From assembly GCA_002435785.1 (NCBI GenBank), contig DIUC01000056.1, positions 1 through 64,000 of the forward strand: a stretch of 64,000 nt of DNA, given 5' to 3'. This DNA is from Saprospiraceae bacterium UBA6168. Its GTDB lineage: Bacteria > Bacteroidota > Bacteroidia > Chitinophagales > Saprospiraceae. The notes beneath the pieces were generated by a model, which did no database searches, was not told the DNA's origin, and saw only the letters and a program-made list of their open reading frames with translations. The position numbers and the translations under genes were made by a program. This document shows, piece by piece, positions 7,529 through 15,947 of the stretch (the stretch's first letter is position 1; each line of letters starts with the position of its first letter).

Positions 7529-9397
7529 TCAATACACTACCAATTTTTTCGTCATCAGCCTTCCATTTAAGCCAACCTTTACAAAGTAAATGCCCGCAGG
7601 CACTCCGTCAAGGTCAAGCGCAGTGCGGTGCGCACCGACTGGTAAGCTGCCCAACTTTTTGCCCATTACCTGCTCGCCCACCAAGTTGAACAAATCAACT
7701 TGAACCGCTCCATTTTGCGGCAGCACGAACTCGACCTGCACGAGGCCATGTGCCGGGTTTGGCGTGATTGTCATAAAACTGAGGGCATCCTCCACATCCT
7801 TCGTATTGCTGGTGTACACCCCGAAATTCACCTTGTCGAGCGCCACGTGCATCATATACTGGTCGGGCACGGTGGCGTTTGCTTCGGTCAAGCCCGGTGA
7901 GTAGTCCTGTTGGTAAAGGAGTTGGATGGCATTGCCCGTACGGCTCGGAATGGCAGGAAATGCAGCCTCAACGAACCCTGGCTCTTCCGTTACGTCCGAA
8001 TTGATGATGTCAAAAGGTGCCGACCAAGTCTGGCCACCATCTTCCGATTTTATGATAAAAATATGGCGGTAGGTAAGCCCCCCGGCATCTGGGAACAGTT
8101 CGTGGAAGGCCATATAGGCCAAGTAGATGTTGCCATCCTCGTCAATGGAAGCACAGGGGAAGCTGGCAAGCCCTGTGTTGGAATAACGATAGTTGCCGAT
8201 GGTGCCACCAAGCGTGATTGTCATGTCGCCATCGAAGTCCTCGGCCCCTGCAATGGTGGTTATGCTCCCGGTGTTTTCATTCCAGTAGGCAATCCCGTTG
8301 GTGCCAAGGTAAACGCCGATACTGGTATCCGCTGGGTTGCCAGCCACATATAGTTGCCCAAAGAAAAGGTGCACCTTGCCTTGGTCGTCAATGACCAAAG
8401 AGCCGGAACCATCCGTGTTTAGTGTGGCCAAAGGATCGGGTGAATTGGGGTCTATTGGGAGGTCGTTTTCGGTGTACGCCTCGCCATTCCACTTGTCCAG
8501 CGGGAAATCATAAACTACATGCTTCTCCCACGAGTCACCATTATTAGTGGATTTCAGCACCAGGATGTCTCCAAAGATATCAGTGATAGAAATCGCCACC
8601 GTCTCCCCCCTTGCCTCGATGTTGTACGATTCAGCGCCCATGGTCAAGTATTTTGAGCTGTCCACGCCGGGCAACACCACGTCCTGTTTGTCCCAGGTCT
8701 GCCCGCCGTCGGTGGAGCGCCAGTAGAGCGGGTGGTTGGTCATGCCCTTATAGACCGAGCCGCCAAAACTTGGGTTGAGGGTGATGCCCACGACGTGCAG
8801 TGAGTTGCCGTTGGCACCGCCAGCAGCGATTTTTGCCCAAACATTGCCGCCAGGCACGGCAGATGGCAGTATACGTTCCGTCCAAGTGGAGGAGCCAAGC
8901 GGCTTGGTGTAGGCAATGAGTTGCCACCCCGCAGGAAGCGCCTTGTGCGAAATGACGACTTCTGTGCCGTTTTCCATGACAGTGTAAGAGGGGTAGCCAG
9001 CACGGGCACCTTCCACTTGGGTGGTTGGTTTCGGTCCCCAACTGCCACCACTATAATGGTTGTAACCAGTGCCACGGTCTGGCCAGTTCGGCTGCACCAA
9101 CGACATCTGCCACGCTGCGCCGATGGTGCCGTTGCTCGGCTCACTAATGCGCCTCCCCATGGAGGCCAACGTTTGGATGTCGAAATTGGTGGTGCCTATT
9201 TCTTTCTCTTGTGACCGGAAGCCGGTGGTGGCGGGCGGCACGGCGGGCAGCTCGATAATGGTTGGGCTGCCATCGGGCGATGGATTGGTAATTGCCTTGG
9301 CGATTGTGCCGTTGGCCTTGACCGTTAAGTTATGGTATTGGCCGAAGGCCACCATTGAACAGGTCAAACAACAAGTAAAAAGTAGTGTTCTTTTCAT
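7529..9397 (-). CDS. Secreted BNR-repeat (sialidase-like propeller) protein with T9SS tail
   Basis: 622 aa from ATG 9397 (signal peptide RTLLFTCCLTCSMVAFGQ); the frame opens upstream at GTG 9496, but that extension lacks a signal. At least three Asp-box (BNR) motifs are visible: WRSTDGGQTWDK, LKSTNNGDSWEK and IKSEDGGQTWSA, indicating a six-bladed sialidase-like propeller. I cannot identify the sialidase catalytic Arg triad, so enzymatic activity is unproven. The last ~80 residues form a type A T9SS sorting domain (ITPNPAHGLVQVEF, then VDLFNLVGEQV, GIYFVKV, MTKKLVVY). Probably on the cell surface or released. Divergent from the Nif3 gene and followed by its own terminator. Confidence 0.9.
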   Translation of the reverse strand: MKRTLLFTCCLTCSMVAFGQYHNLTVKANGTIAKAITNPSPDGSPTIIELPAVPPATTGFRSQEKEIGTTNFDIQTLASMGRRISEPSNGTIGAAWQMSLVQPNWPDRGTGYNHYSGGSWGPKPTTQVEGARAGYPSYTVMENGTEVVISHKALPAGWQLIAYTKPLGSSTWTERILPSAVPGGNVWAKIAAGGANGNSLHVVGITLNPSFGGSVYKGMTNHPLYWRSTDGGQTWDKQDVVLPGVDSSKYLTMGAESYNIEARGETVAISITDIFGDILVLKSTNNGDSWEKHVVYDFPLDKWNGEAYTENDLPIDPNSPDPLATLNTDGSGSLVIDDQGKVHLFFGQLYVAGNPADTSIGVYLGTNGIAYWNENTGSITTIAGAEDFDGDMTITLGGTIGNYRYSNTGLASFPCASIDEDGNIYLAYMAFHELFPDAGGLTYRHIFIIKSEDGGQTWSAPFDIINSDVTEEPGFVEAAFPAIPSRTGNAIQLLYQQDYSPGLTEANATVPDQYMMHVALDKVNFGVYTSNTKDVEDALSFMTITPNPAHGLVQVEFVLPQNGAVQVDLFNLVGEQVMGKKLGSLPVGAHRTALDLDGVPAGIYFVKVGLNGRLMTKKLVVY

Positions 9398-9477
9398 GAT
9401 TTCAGCTTTTTTTTGATAAAAATTTTTGGAAATGGGAAGGTAGGGGATTTTTGGAAATTGACCGCAAGTTTGCCTTT

Positions 9478-9511
9478 TTGAAAATATTTGCAGCACATCC
9501 TCCTAACTTTG
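9478..9511 (+). promoter_or_regulatory. Bacteroidota-type promoter for the Nif3-zinc ribbon pair
   Basis: TTG at 9478-9480, a 23-bp spacer and a perfect TAACTTTG at 9504-9511, with ATG 9529 just downstream. It supports the 9529 start over the longer open frame beginning at 9451. Confidence 0.55.
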
Positions 9512-9528
9512 TGGCCAATAAATTCACC

Positions 9529-10329
9529 ATGCCAATGTCCACCATACACGACATCGCTTCCCACCTCGAATCCATTGCGCCGCTTTCCTACCAAGAGGGT
9601 TACGACAATGCCGGACTGATAACTGGGGACGCAAGCTGGGAGGTCACGAACATTCTATGCTGCCTCGACTGCACCGAAGCGGTGGTGGATGAAGCCATTC
9701 AGCGTGGCTGCAACCTTGTGGTAGCGCACCACCCCATCGTTTTCAAGGGGCTGAAAAAAATAAATGGCCGCAACTACGTGGAGCGGACCATCATCAAGGC
9801 CATTAAAAACGACGTGGCCATCTACGCCATCCACACCAATCTCGACAACGTGCTTTACCGGGGGGTGAATTCCAGGATTGCCGAGAAACTGGGCCTGCTG
9901 AACTCCCGCATTCTATCCCCGAAACCATCTCCCAACGGCGCTGAGATCGGAGCCGGCCTTATCGGTGAATTGCCATCAGCAATGGAAGAAGCCCATTTTT
10001 TGGAAAAACTAAAGGAAATCATGCTGGTAGGCTGCATTCGCCACACCTGGCTGCTGGGCCGGCCCATAAAGTCGGTGGCGCTGTGCGGAGGGTCGGGGAG
10101 TTTCCTTCTACCTGCTGCAATTGCCTGTAAGGCAGACATTTACATCACGGGCGACTTCAAGTACCACGAGTTTTTTGATGCTGATGGCCACCTCGTCATT
10201 GCCGACATCGGCCATTTTGAATCGGAGCAGTTCACAATTGATTTATTGCATGAAATTATCTCTGAAAAATTTACTATTTTTGCGCCCCTTAAAACGAGCG
10301 TGAACACCAATCCTGTTCACTATTTATAA
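9529..10329 (+). CDS. Nif3-like dinuclear metal centre protein
   Basis: 266 aa from ATG 9529 (MPMSTIHDIASHLESIAP); ATG 9535 is an alternative. Typical NIF3/YbgI features: YQEGYDNAGLITGD, VAHHPIVFKGLKKI with the metal-binding His pair, AIYAIHTNLDNV, and the C-terminal GDFKYHEFFDADGHLVIADIGHFESEQ carrying the last His/Glu ligands. The family forms hexameric toroids with two metals per subunit; its cell role is unsettled despite the old label GTP cyclohydrolase type 2. The short form without the inserted domain is present. The zinc-ribbon gene at 10421 follows on the same strand, an arrangement I know from other bacteria, so a shared operon is likely. Confidence 0.9.
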   Translation: MPMSTIHDIASHLESIAPLSYQEGYDNAGLITGDASWEVTNILCCLDCTEAVVDEAIQRGCNLVVAHHPIVFKGLKKINGRNYVERTIIKAIKNDVAIYAIHTNLDNVLYRGVNSRIAEKLGLLNSRILSPKPSPNGAEIGAGLIGELPSAMEEAHFLEKLKEIMLVGCIRHTWLLGRPIKSVALCGGSGSFLLPAAIACKADIYITGDFKYHEFFDADGHLVIADIGHFESEQFTIDLLHEIISEKFTIFAPLKTSVNTNPVHYL

Positions 10330-10420
10330 AAAATTGGGTTACGGCTGATTGCATACTTGTTAGGTTCTACCACGACGATTGGCAATTGACCTTGTAACCT
10401 TTAACCAATATCAGAATAAC

Positions 10421-11182
10421 ATGGCAGAACTGACCGTCGAGGAAAAACTCAAAAGCCTCTATGAACTGCAACTGATTGATTCTCAAATCAGTGAACTCGA
10501 AATCCTGAAAGGCGAGCTGCCGATGGAAGTGCGCGACCTCGAAGACGAAATCGCAGGTCTGGAAACCCGTTTCCGGCGCTTGCAGGAAAACATGGAAGAC
10601 CTCGAAGGCGAGGTGGGCCGCTACGAATCCAACATCGCCGAATCAAAGGCACTGATTGCCCGCTACGAAAAGCAGCTTGAAAACGTAAAGAACAACCGGG
10701 AATATGAAGCCCTGACCAAAGAGGTGGAAATGCAACGCCTTGATATTCAGCTTTCTGAGAAAAAAATCCGGGACTCAAAGGTGAACGTGGACGCCAAGCA
10801 AGCCACCCTCTCTGCCACTGAGGAGCGTCTGAATTCCAAAAAAGCCGACCTTGACCGCAAAAAGGTAGAGCTGCAGGCCATCCAAGAAAAAACAGAAAAG
10901 GAGGAAGAGAAGCTCCGTAAAAAGAGTGAAAAAGCCCGCAAGAAAATCGAAGAGCGCCTACTTAAGGCTTATTCCAAGATCCGTGGCTCCTACCGCAATG
11001 GGCTTGCCGTCGTCACCATTGAGCGCGATGCCTGTGGCGGCTGCTTCAACCAAGTGCCACCGCAGCTTCAGCTCGAAATCGGCATGAGGAAGAAGGTCAT
11101 GGCCTGCGAGCATTGTGGCCGGATCCTTGTGGATGCCCATATCCTCGAAGTGGCGGAAGACCTCGTGGAAGCAGAAGATTAA
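10421..11182 (+). CDS. Coiled-coil protein with C4 zinc ribbon (CT398/HP0958-like)
   Basis: 253 aa from ATG 10421. Residues ~15-190 form a long charged antiparallel coiled coil (KLKSLYELQLIDSQISELE to KSEKARKKIEERLL). The C-terminus is a C4 zinc ribbon: two Cys in ACGGCFNQVPPQLQLEI and two in MACEHCGRIL. This matches the CT398/HP0958 family, whose members bind RNA or secretion and flagellar proteins in other bacteria. No motility genes are near, so a general regulatory or RNA role is more likely; that is inference. Downstream of Nif3 (91 bp) and followed by a strong terminator. Confidence 0.88.
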   Translation: MAELTVEEKLKSLYELQLIDSQISELEILKGELPMEVRDLEDEIAGLETRFRRLQENMEDLEGEVGRYESNIAESKALIARYEKQLENVKNNREYEALTKEVEMQRLDIQLSEKKIRDSKVNVDAKQATLSATEERLNSKKADLDRKKVELQAIQEKTEKEEEKLRKKSEKARKKIEERLLKAYSKIRGSYRNGLAVVTIERDACGGCFNQVPPQLQLEIGMRKKVMACEHCGRILVDAHILEVAEDLVEAED

Positions 11183-11227
11183 GCTTGTACTGAACTGGAC
11201 AACAGCGCAGCACCTGTAATATTTAGG

Positions 11228-11265
11228 TAAAAAGCCCCTTGACGATTTGCTCATGGGGCTTTTTA
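11228..11265 (+). terminator. Rho-independent terminator after Nif3-zinc ribbon pair
   Basis: TAAAAAGCCCC and GGGGCTTTTTA form an 11-bp stem around a 16-base loop. Confidence 0.85.
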
Positions 11266-11392
11266 CATTGGAAATGCCCATTTTCGTTCTTGTTTATATT
11301 CAACACCCAACTTTCTCCAACTTAGCCCCCAGTTCAGCCAATTCAACCATTTTCCAACTTCAACCAGTTCAACAATTTCCCATTTTCCACCC

Positions 11393-12385
11393 ATGCCCAA
11401 CCTTCCACTCCGCCTTTTGTCCTATATCATCATGGCCTACATGTTGATGGCTTTTGCATGGTGGTCGCTGTTGCTTTTCACCAAAAACCAAGATGCCTTC
11501 CAGGCAAAACGGGATTTGATGAAAATAGGCATGGTGGCCGAGGGACGGGTGCGGAGCGATTCGGAATTTGAGCAAACCTTTGATTACCAAGAACTTGCAA
11601 GGAAATACCAGCGGCAGGAGCGCATGATTTTCGGGGAGGCGCTGATGTTCGTACTGACCCTGCTGGCTGGCCTCTGGTTCATCAACCAAGGCTACCAAAA
11701 GGAGGTACTGGCCAACCAACAGCGGCGCAACTTCCTCCTCTCCATCACCCACGAACTGAAATCGCCCATTGCCTCCATCCAGTTGGTGCTGGAGACCCTA
11801 CTGCGGCGGGAGCTACCAAAGGAAAAAGCCAACCTGCTCGCCCAAAGTGCCCTTCGGGAAAACGAACGCCTGCACGAACTCGTCGAAAACCTGCTGCTTT
11901 CCGCCAAGCTAGAAACCGCCTACCAACCGCATTTTGAGGAACTGGACCTCGCTGCCCTGCTCGAAGACCTACTTGCCAAATTGGCCGACCGACACCCAGA
12001 AGCCATCATCGCCCTCGAAAAACCGGACGATTTCCCATTGGTGAAAATGGACAAGCAGGGCATCATTTCCATCGCCACCAACCTGCTCGAAAACGCCATC
12101 AAATACGCCGATGAACGCCCGGAAATCGAAGTTCAGCTTTTTCATGACAAGCATAAGGTGACGATGGCGTTTGCCGACAATGGCCCCGGCATATCGGACA
12201 AAGAGAAAAAACGGATTTTTGAAAAATTTTACCGCATCGGCAGCGAAGAAACCCGCAAAACAAAAGGCACGGGTCTTGGTTTGTTTATCGTCCAACAAGT
12301 TGTGAAGGCTCATCGGGGCCAGATACAAGTGCTGGACAACCAACCAAAAGGAACCATCTTCAAGATAGTGATAGGTGATTTGTGA
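11393..12385 (+). CDS. Sensor histidine kinase
   Basis: 330 aa. Two membrane segments (~10-30 and ~80-98) flank a short ~50-residue extracytoplasmic loop. HisKA follows with phospho-acceptor His120 (SITHELKSPIASI). HATPase_c shows the N box NLLENAIKYADE, G1 box DNGPGI, FEKFYR, and G2 box GTGLGLFIV. The very small sensor loop suggests sensing in or near the membrane. The leader 11288-11392 is built of CCAACTT/CAACC micro-repeats. The response regulator at 12440 follows 55 bp later, giving a kinase-first operon. The stimulus cannot be read from sequence. Confidence 0.93.
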   Translation: MPNLPLRLLSYIIMAYMLMAFAWWSLLLFTKNQDAFQAKRDLMKIGMVAEGRVRSDSEFEQTFDYQELARKYQRQERMIFGEALMFVLTLLAGLWFINQGYQKEVLANQQRRNFLLSITHELKSPIASIQLVLETLLRRELPKEKANLLAQSALRENERLHELVENLLLSAKLETAYQPHFEELDLAALLEDLLAKLADRHPEAIIALEKPDDFPLVKMDKQGIISIATNLLENAIKYADERPEIEVQLFHDKHKVTMAFADNGPGISDKEKKRIFEKFYRIGSEETRKTKGTGLGLFIVQQVVKAHRGQIQVLDNQPKGTIFKIVIGDL

Positions 12386-12439
12386 TCGGATTGCCCTCCG
12401 GTACCTCAGTCCCCATCACCAGCCAACCAATCATCCAAT

Positions 12440-13126
12440 ATGAGAATATTATTAGTCGAAGACGAAGAAAACATCCGGGAAGTGGTGAAGCTAAACCTGG
12501 AACTGGAAGGCTTCGAGGTCGTGGCCACCGGCAAGGGCTGGGATGGCCTGAAATTTTTCAGGGAACAACATTTTGACCTCATCGTCCTGGATGTGATGCT
12601 GCCGGAAATCAACGGCTTTGAGATTTGCGAGCAAATCCGGCTGTCGGACATGGAAGTGCCCATCATTTTCCTCACGGCCAAGGACGGCTCCACCGACCGC
12701 ATCGCTGGCCTCAAACGAGGTGCGGACGATTACTTGACCAAGCCGTTTCACCTCGAAGAACTGCTGCTGCGGGTCAACAACCTCATCCGCCGGACCAGCA
12801 AAGCCCCCGAAAATACGCCAGAAATAGCGGAGTTTGGCAAAAACAAAGTCAATTTCCGAACCTTCGAGGCGGAGGGCAACGAAGGCCCATTTATCCTCAC
12901 CAAGAAGGAGGCCATGCTGCTCAAGCTGCTCATTGACCGAAAAAACGAGGTCGTTTCCCGCAACCAAATCCTGCAATCCGTCTGGGGCTACGACGTGTAT
13001 CCGTCCACCCGCACGATTGACAACTTCATCCTTTCGTTCCGAAAATATTTTGAGGAAGACCAGCGGAACCCTGTTTTTTTTCACTCGGTGAGGGGGGTTG
13101 GGTATAAATTTAGGGATGAGGGGTGA
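12440..13126 (+). CDS. OmpR/PhoB-family response regulator
   Basis: 228 aa. The receiver domain (1-~120) has the acidic pair E7/D8 (LLVEDEE), phospho-acceptor Asp51 (LIVLDVMLP), switch Thr in IIFLTAKDG and the conserved Lys. A winged-helix DNA-binding domain (~130-226) shows LTKKEAMLLKLL, VSRNQILQSVWG, TRTIDNFILSFRKYF and VRGVGYKF. Partner of the upstream kinase. The last residues and stop (RDEG, then TGA) come from GGGATGAGG micro-repeat DNA and match the end of the unrelated acetyltransferase at 50142. Confidence 0.94.
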   Translation: MRILLVEDEENIREVVKLNLELEGFEVVATGKGWDGLKFFREQHFDLIVLDVMLPEINGFEICEQIRLSDMEVPIIFLTAKDGSTDRIAGLKRGADDYLTKPFHLEELLLRVNNLIRRTSKAPENTPEIAEFGKNKVNFRTFEAEGNEGPFILTKKEAMLLKLLIDRKNEVVSRNQILQSVWGYDVYPSTRTIDNFILSFRKYFEEDQRNPVFFHSVRGVGYKFRDEG

Positions 13127-13195
13127 GGAATGAGAGATAAGGGATGAGGGAAGCCATGACGTATTTCATCCCTGCCACCTCACACCTCATTCCTA
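13111..13195. repeat. GGGATGAGG micro-repeat inverted pair between convergent genes
   Basis: Left arm 13111-13150 is a run of (A)GGGATGAGG and TGAGGAATGAG words; right arm 13168-13195 (CATCCCTGCCACCTCACACCTCATTCC) is its imperfect reverse complement. It overlaps the response-regulator stop and reaches almost to the PaaD stop at 13199, so it may act as a bidirectional terminator. The same word family occurs at 50091-50157. Confidence 0.8.
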
Positions 13196-13198
13196 AAT

Positions 13199-13684
13199 TC
13201 AGTGGCACTTGAAATAATCGAACGGCTCCAAACATTCCCGGCATTGGTACAGCGACTTGCAGGCCGTGGAGCCGAATTGGCTCACCAACTTGGTGTTTTT
13301 TGAGCCGCACCGGGGGCATTCGACTTCCGGCGCGTCACCCCACAACGAATTTTTGTCAGACGAGCCAACGGGCGGCGCAATCCCGTAAGCTTTCAGTTTC
13401 GCCTTGCCGGATTCGGTGAGCCAATCCGTCGTCCAAGCGGGACTCAGCACCGTGGTGATTTTCACAGGGTCAATACCGTGCTCCTGCAATGCCGCACGGA
13501 TGTTGACCTCGATGGCGTGCATGGCCGGGCAGCCAGAATAAGTAGGGGTAATGACGACCTCGGGCTGGCTGCTGCCCTCGTCCCATTTCACTTCCCTGAT
13601 GACGCCCATGTCAAGCACCGTCAGCACAGGAATTTCTGGGTCACAGACCGTTTCGAGTATCTCGTAAATTTTTTCGGTTGACAT
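13199..13684 (-). CDS. paaD: PaaD-like (phenylacetyl-CoA epoxidase subunit D) iron-sulfur assembly protein
   Basis: 161 aa from ATG 13684 (STEKIYEILETVCDPEIPVLTVLDMGVI). The N-terminal ~95 residues are a MIP18/DUF59 domain with the DPEIP motif and the conserved Cys in TYSGCPAM. The C-terminus is the PaaD zinc ribbon: CPRCGSKNTKLVSQFGSTAC, later CREC. Known: PaaD (PaaJ) is needed to mature the diiron epoxidase PaaABCE that attacks phenylacetyl-CoA. No paaA, B, C or E genes lie in the window; upstream are a conserved unknown and RNase H on the same strand. Identity of the family is firm; function in phenylacetate breakdown depends on the rest of the pathway being elsewhere. Confidence 0.85.
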   Translation of the reverse strand: MSTEKIYEILETVCDPEIPVLTVLDMGVIREVKWDEGSSQPEVVITPTYSGCPAMHAIEVNIRAALQEHGIDPVKITTVLSPAWTTDWLTESGKAKLKAYGIAPPVGSSDKNSLWGDAPEVECPRCGSKNTKLVSQFGSTACKSLYQCRECLEPFDYFKCH

Positions 13685-13757
13685 TTTTTTGAAAAATTGC
13701 GGAGTCAATAAAACATAGGTACTTGCCCAAAGTTTTTCAAAAACCCCAACAAGCAAT

Positions 13758-15074
13758 CTACTCCTTGTACAAATCCAATTCCTTTACCATTTGCAAAAAA
13801 GACTCGGCGAAATCGGGCATCGAACTGAAAACCAATTTTTTCAGGTCTGGCTTGAGCCGAGGGTAGGCATTTTCGTGCAGCTCGACGATGCGCCGGATGG
13901 CCTGACGAATGGCTTTTTCATCCAAAACGCCTTTCTCCACAAACGGCTTAAAGCCCAAGCTGCGGAAGTATTCAGCTTCCATGACCTGCATCAGCAAGTG
14001 GAAAAAGTCCTTGTCGGGCAGCGGCAATGCGAAGTTGAATAGCGCCCGCCCGATGATGAACCCCGGCACGGCCAATGCAATGCGGTCGTGGCCGTTGTCG
14101 GCATACCAGCGCATGTTGGGCAGCTCCTGGTCTATCAGGATGGCCACATTTTGGTGGTCTATGGGCGGGGTGATGCCAAAGGTGGCGCTCACCTCGTACA
14201 TCTCCTGGAAGAACTTTTCCCGGGGCCTGTCCAATAGTTTTTGGAATTCTTTGCGAAGCGCCAAGTTCTTTTGCGCCGCATTTTTTCCGTCCTCTTCAAA
14301 GGCGGTGCGGTGGATGCACTCCAGCACTTCCATCATGTGGCCCTCCGGCTTGGTCAGGTAGTCGAGCTTGTAACAAAGGTGCAGCAGGAGGTAGGTCACC
14401 GCCACGGAGTATTTGTTGGTGTCCAATTTTCCGAGGTCAATTTCCTCGAAAACCGCCTTTATTTCCTGTTGGATGAACTCAAACTTGGTGTCCTTTTCCC
14501 ATTGCGGCAGCTCACGGCGCATGTTCAGGTCTATGATTTCGAGTGCCTCAAACTCTTCGAGCAGGATGTCGTCGTGCTTGTCGGCACGAGTGGCCAGTTC
14601 TTTGAGTGCTGCGTAGAGCTTGTACGGAGAGCCATCGGCGGTGTAGGTGTCAAAAACAATGGTGATTTCGTCGTCCGGCGAGAGGGAGAAGCGGCTGTAT
14701 TTCAGCTCAAAATTCGCTTCCAACAGCCGCCGCATGAAGCTTGATTGGAGGGTATTTGCTTTTGCAATTTTTGCCGAAGCCCGCAGTTTCCGGTCGTTGG
14801 CGAAGCCGGTTATCCTTTTAGACCCTTGAAAAAACTCGAAGTGAAGCTCGCCCTTTTCCTCCCGAACCCGCACGTTTTGTTCCGCTTCATCAAACAGGTA
14901 GTTGAAAAACGAGACATAAGCTGACAGGTAGTTCTCTTTGTTGAAATCCCGTAGCGCCATGTCAAACGCCGCTTCCCGTTCGGGGGAGCGGTTGCTGTCC
15001 GTGAACCTGCCGAACCGGATGGCCGGTTGCGGCGGCGGGGCGGTGGTGCCGAAAAGTCGTCCGAATAGGTTCAT
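13758..15074 (-). CDS. Conserved hypothetical protein, 438 aa
   Basis: No signal peptide or membrane segment, so cytoplasmic. Residues ~35-145 (FDMALRDFNKENYLSAYVSFFNYL, GELHFEFFQGSKRITGFANDRKL, then LLEANFELKYSRFSLSPDDEITIVFD) alternate helices and strands like a YbjN or type III secretion chaperone fold. Residues 160-438 are mostly helical with aromatic and acidic residues and no catalytic motif I know. The YbjN comparison is tentative. It lies between rnhA (upstream) and paaD on one strand and could be in one transcript, though a TTTGAGG inverted repeat sits between it and rnhA. Confidence 0.75.
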   Translation of the reverse strand: MNLFGRLFGTTAPPPQPAIRFGRFTDSNRSPEREAAFDMALRDFNKENYLSAYVSFFNYLFDEAEQNVRVREEKGELHFEFFQGSKRITGFANDRKLRASAKIAKANTLQSSFMRRLLEANFELKYSRFSLSPDDEITIVFDTYTADGSPYKLYAALKELATRADKHDDILLEEFEALEIIDLNMRRELPQWEKDTKFEFIQQEIKAVFEEIDLGKLDTNKYSVAVTYLLLHLCYKLDYLTKPEGHMMEVLECIHRTAFEEDGKNAAQKNLALRKEFQKLLDRPREKFFQEMYEVSATFGITPPIDHQNVAILIDQELPNMRWYADNGHDRIALAVPGFIIGRALFNFALPLPDKDFFHLLMQVMEAEYFRSLGFKPFVEKGVLDEKAIRQAIRRIVELHENAYPRLKPDLKKLVFSSMPDFAESFLQMVKELDLYKE

Positions 15075-15086
15075 AATTGGAATTGT

Positions 15087-15167
15087 GTTTGAGGATTTGA
15101 GGGTTTGAGGTTGGCCTAAATGGTTTTCGCAGGCCCCTTCTCAAATCCGCAAATACTCAAACCCTCA
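15087..15167. repeat. TTTGAGG micro-repeat inverted pair
   Basis: Left arm 15087-15110 (GTTTGAGGATTTGAGGGTTT...) and right arm 15140-15167 (CTCAAATCCGCAAATACTCA...) are imperfect reverse complements. The right arm ends on the stop codon of rnhA (15165-15167). The same words occur at 15581-15604, 27768-27785, 27928-28012, 53514-53609 and 55930-55970. Confidence 0.8.
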
Positions 15168-15809
15168 CTTGCGGCCAAAATCAGCCGGAATCTCCCCCCA
15201 CGCCTCCGTTTCCCATTTCAGGATGGGGTTCTTGTAGGTATGAGTCTGGAGCCATTGCTCGGCCCGTGCGATGACTTGGTGAAGGTTCTCCGTCTTGGCG
15301 TTTCGCACCAATTTGGTTTTGCACTCCTTCTTTTTTACCCAAAGCATGGCATTGCGGGAGTCGGTGTAAATGGGCGTGTCCTTGCCCTCCCGGTGGAACA
15401 TGGCCAGCGCATGGACAATGCCCAGGAACTCGCCGATATTGTTGGTGCCGAGCGGGTATTTTTGGTGAAAAATCTGGGTGCGGGTCTTAGAGTCCACACC
15501 CTGGTATTCCATCACGCCGGGATTGCCACTACAGGCCGCATCCACGCAAATGCTGTCCCAGTTGATTTGAGCGCGAGACGGTTTGAGGGCTTGAGAGTTT
15601 GAGGAGGTGCCGGGCCTGCTGGGCGACTTGAATTGTATGTGCTGCGCAAAATTGCCGCCATAAGCCGCCTCGGCCTCCTCCCGGCTGCCAAAGCTCTTGT
15701 ACTTCGCCTGCGGGTAGCCCTTGATTTGCTGCTGGCACTTGTCCCAACTATCGTACACGCCGGGGTTCACCCCTTGCCACACGACGTAGTATTTTTTTTT
15801 GTCTGCCAT
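15165..15809 (-). CDS. rnhA: Ribonuclease H with viroplasmin-type N-terminal domain
   Basis: 214 aa. Residues 1-~52 are an RNase H1 hybrid-binding (viroplasmin) domain: YYVVWQGVNPGVYDSWDKC, then YKSFGSREEAEAAYGG. The catalytic domain (~80-214) has the DEDD set: CVDAACSGNPG, NNIGEF, YTDSRNAMLWV and the last Asp in EIPADFGRK. It cleaves RNA in RNA-DNA hybrids. The linker (SSNSQALKPSRAQ) is encoded by a TTTGAGGGCTTGAGAGTTTGAGG micro-repeat at 15581-15604, so the repeat lies in frame between two domains. Start ATG 15809 with MADKKKYYVVW. Confidence 0.93.
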   Translation of the reverse strand: MADKKKYYVVWQGVNPGVYDSWDKCQQQIKGYPQAKYKSFGSREEAEAAYGGNFAQHIQFKSPSRPGTSSNSQALKPSRAQINWDSICVDAACSGNPGVMEYQGVDSKTRTQIFHQKYPLGTNNIGEFLGIVHALAMFHREGKDTPIYTDSRNAMLWVKKKECKTKLVRNAKTENLHQVIARAEQWLQTHTYKNPILKWETEAWGEIPADFGRK

Positions 15810-15947
15810 TTCTTTTTGAAAAAGCCTGAACTCAGGCCTGTTTTTGATGAAAATAACCGGGGCGAAAGGTAGAATTTTTTATCGCTTCGCAATTTCCGTT
15901 TTTCGTTGCTATTTTTGGCACTTTACATTTCAATTTGAAAAATCAAC

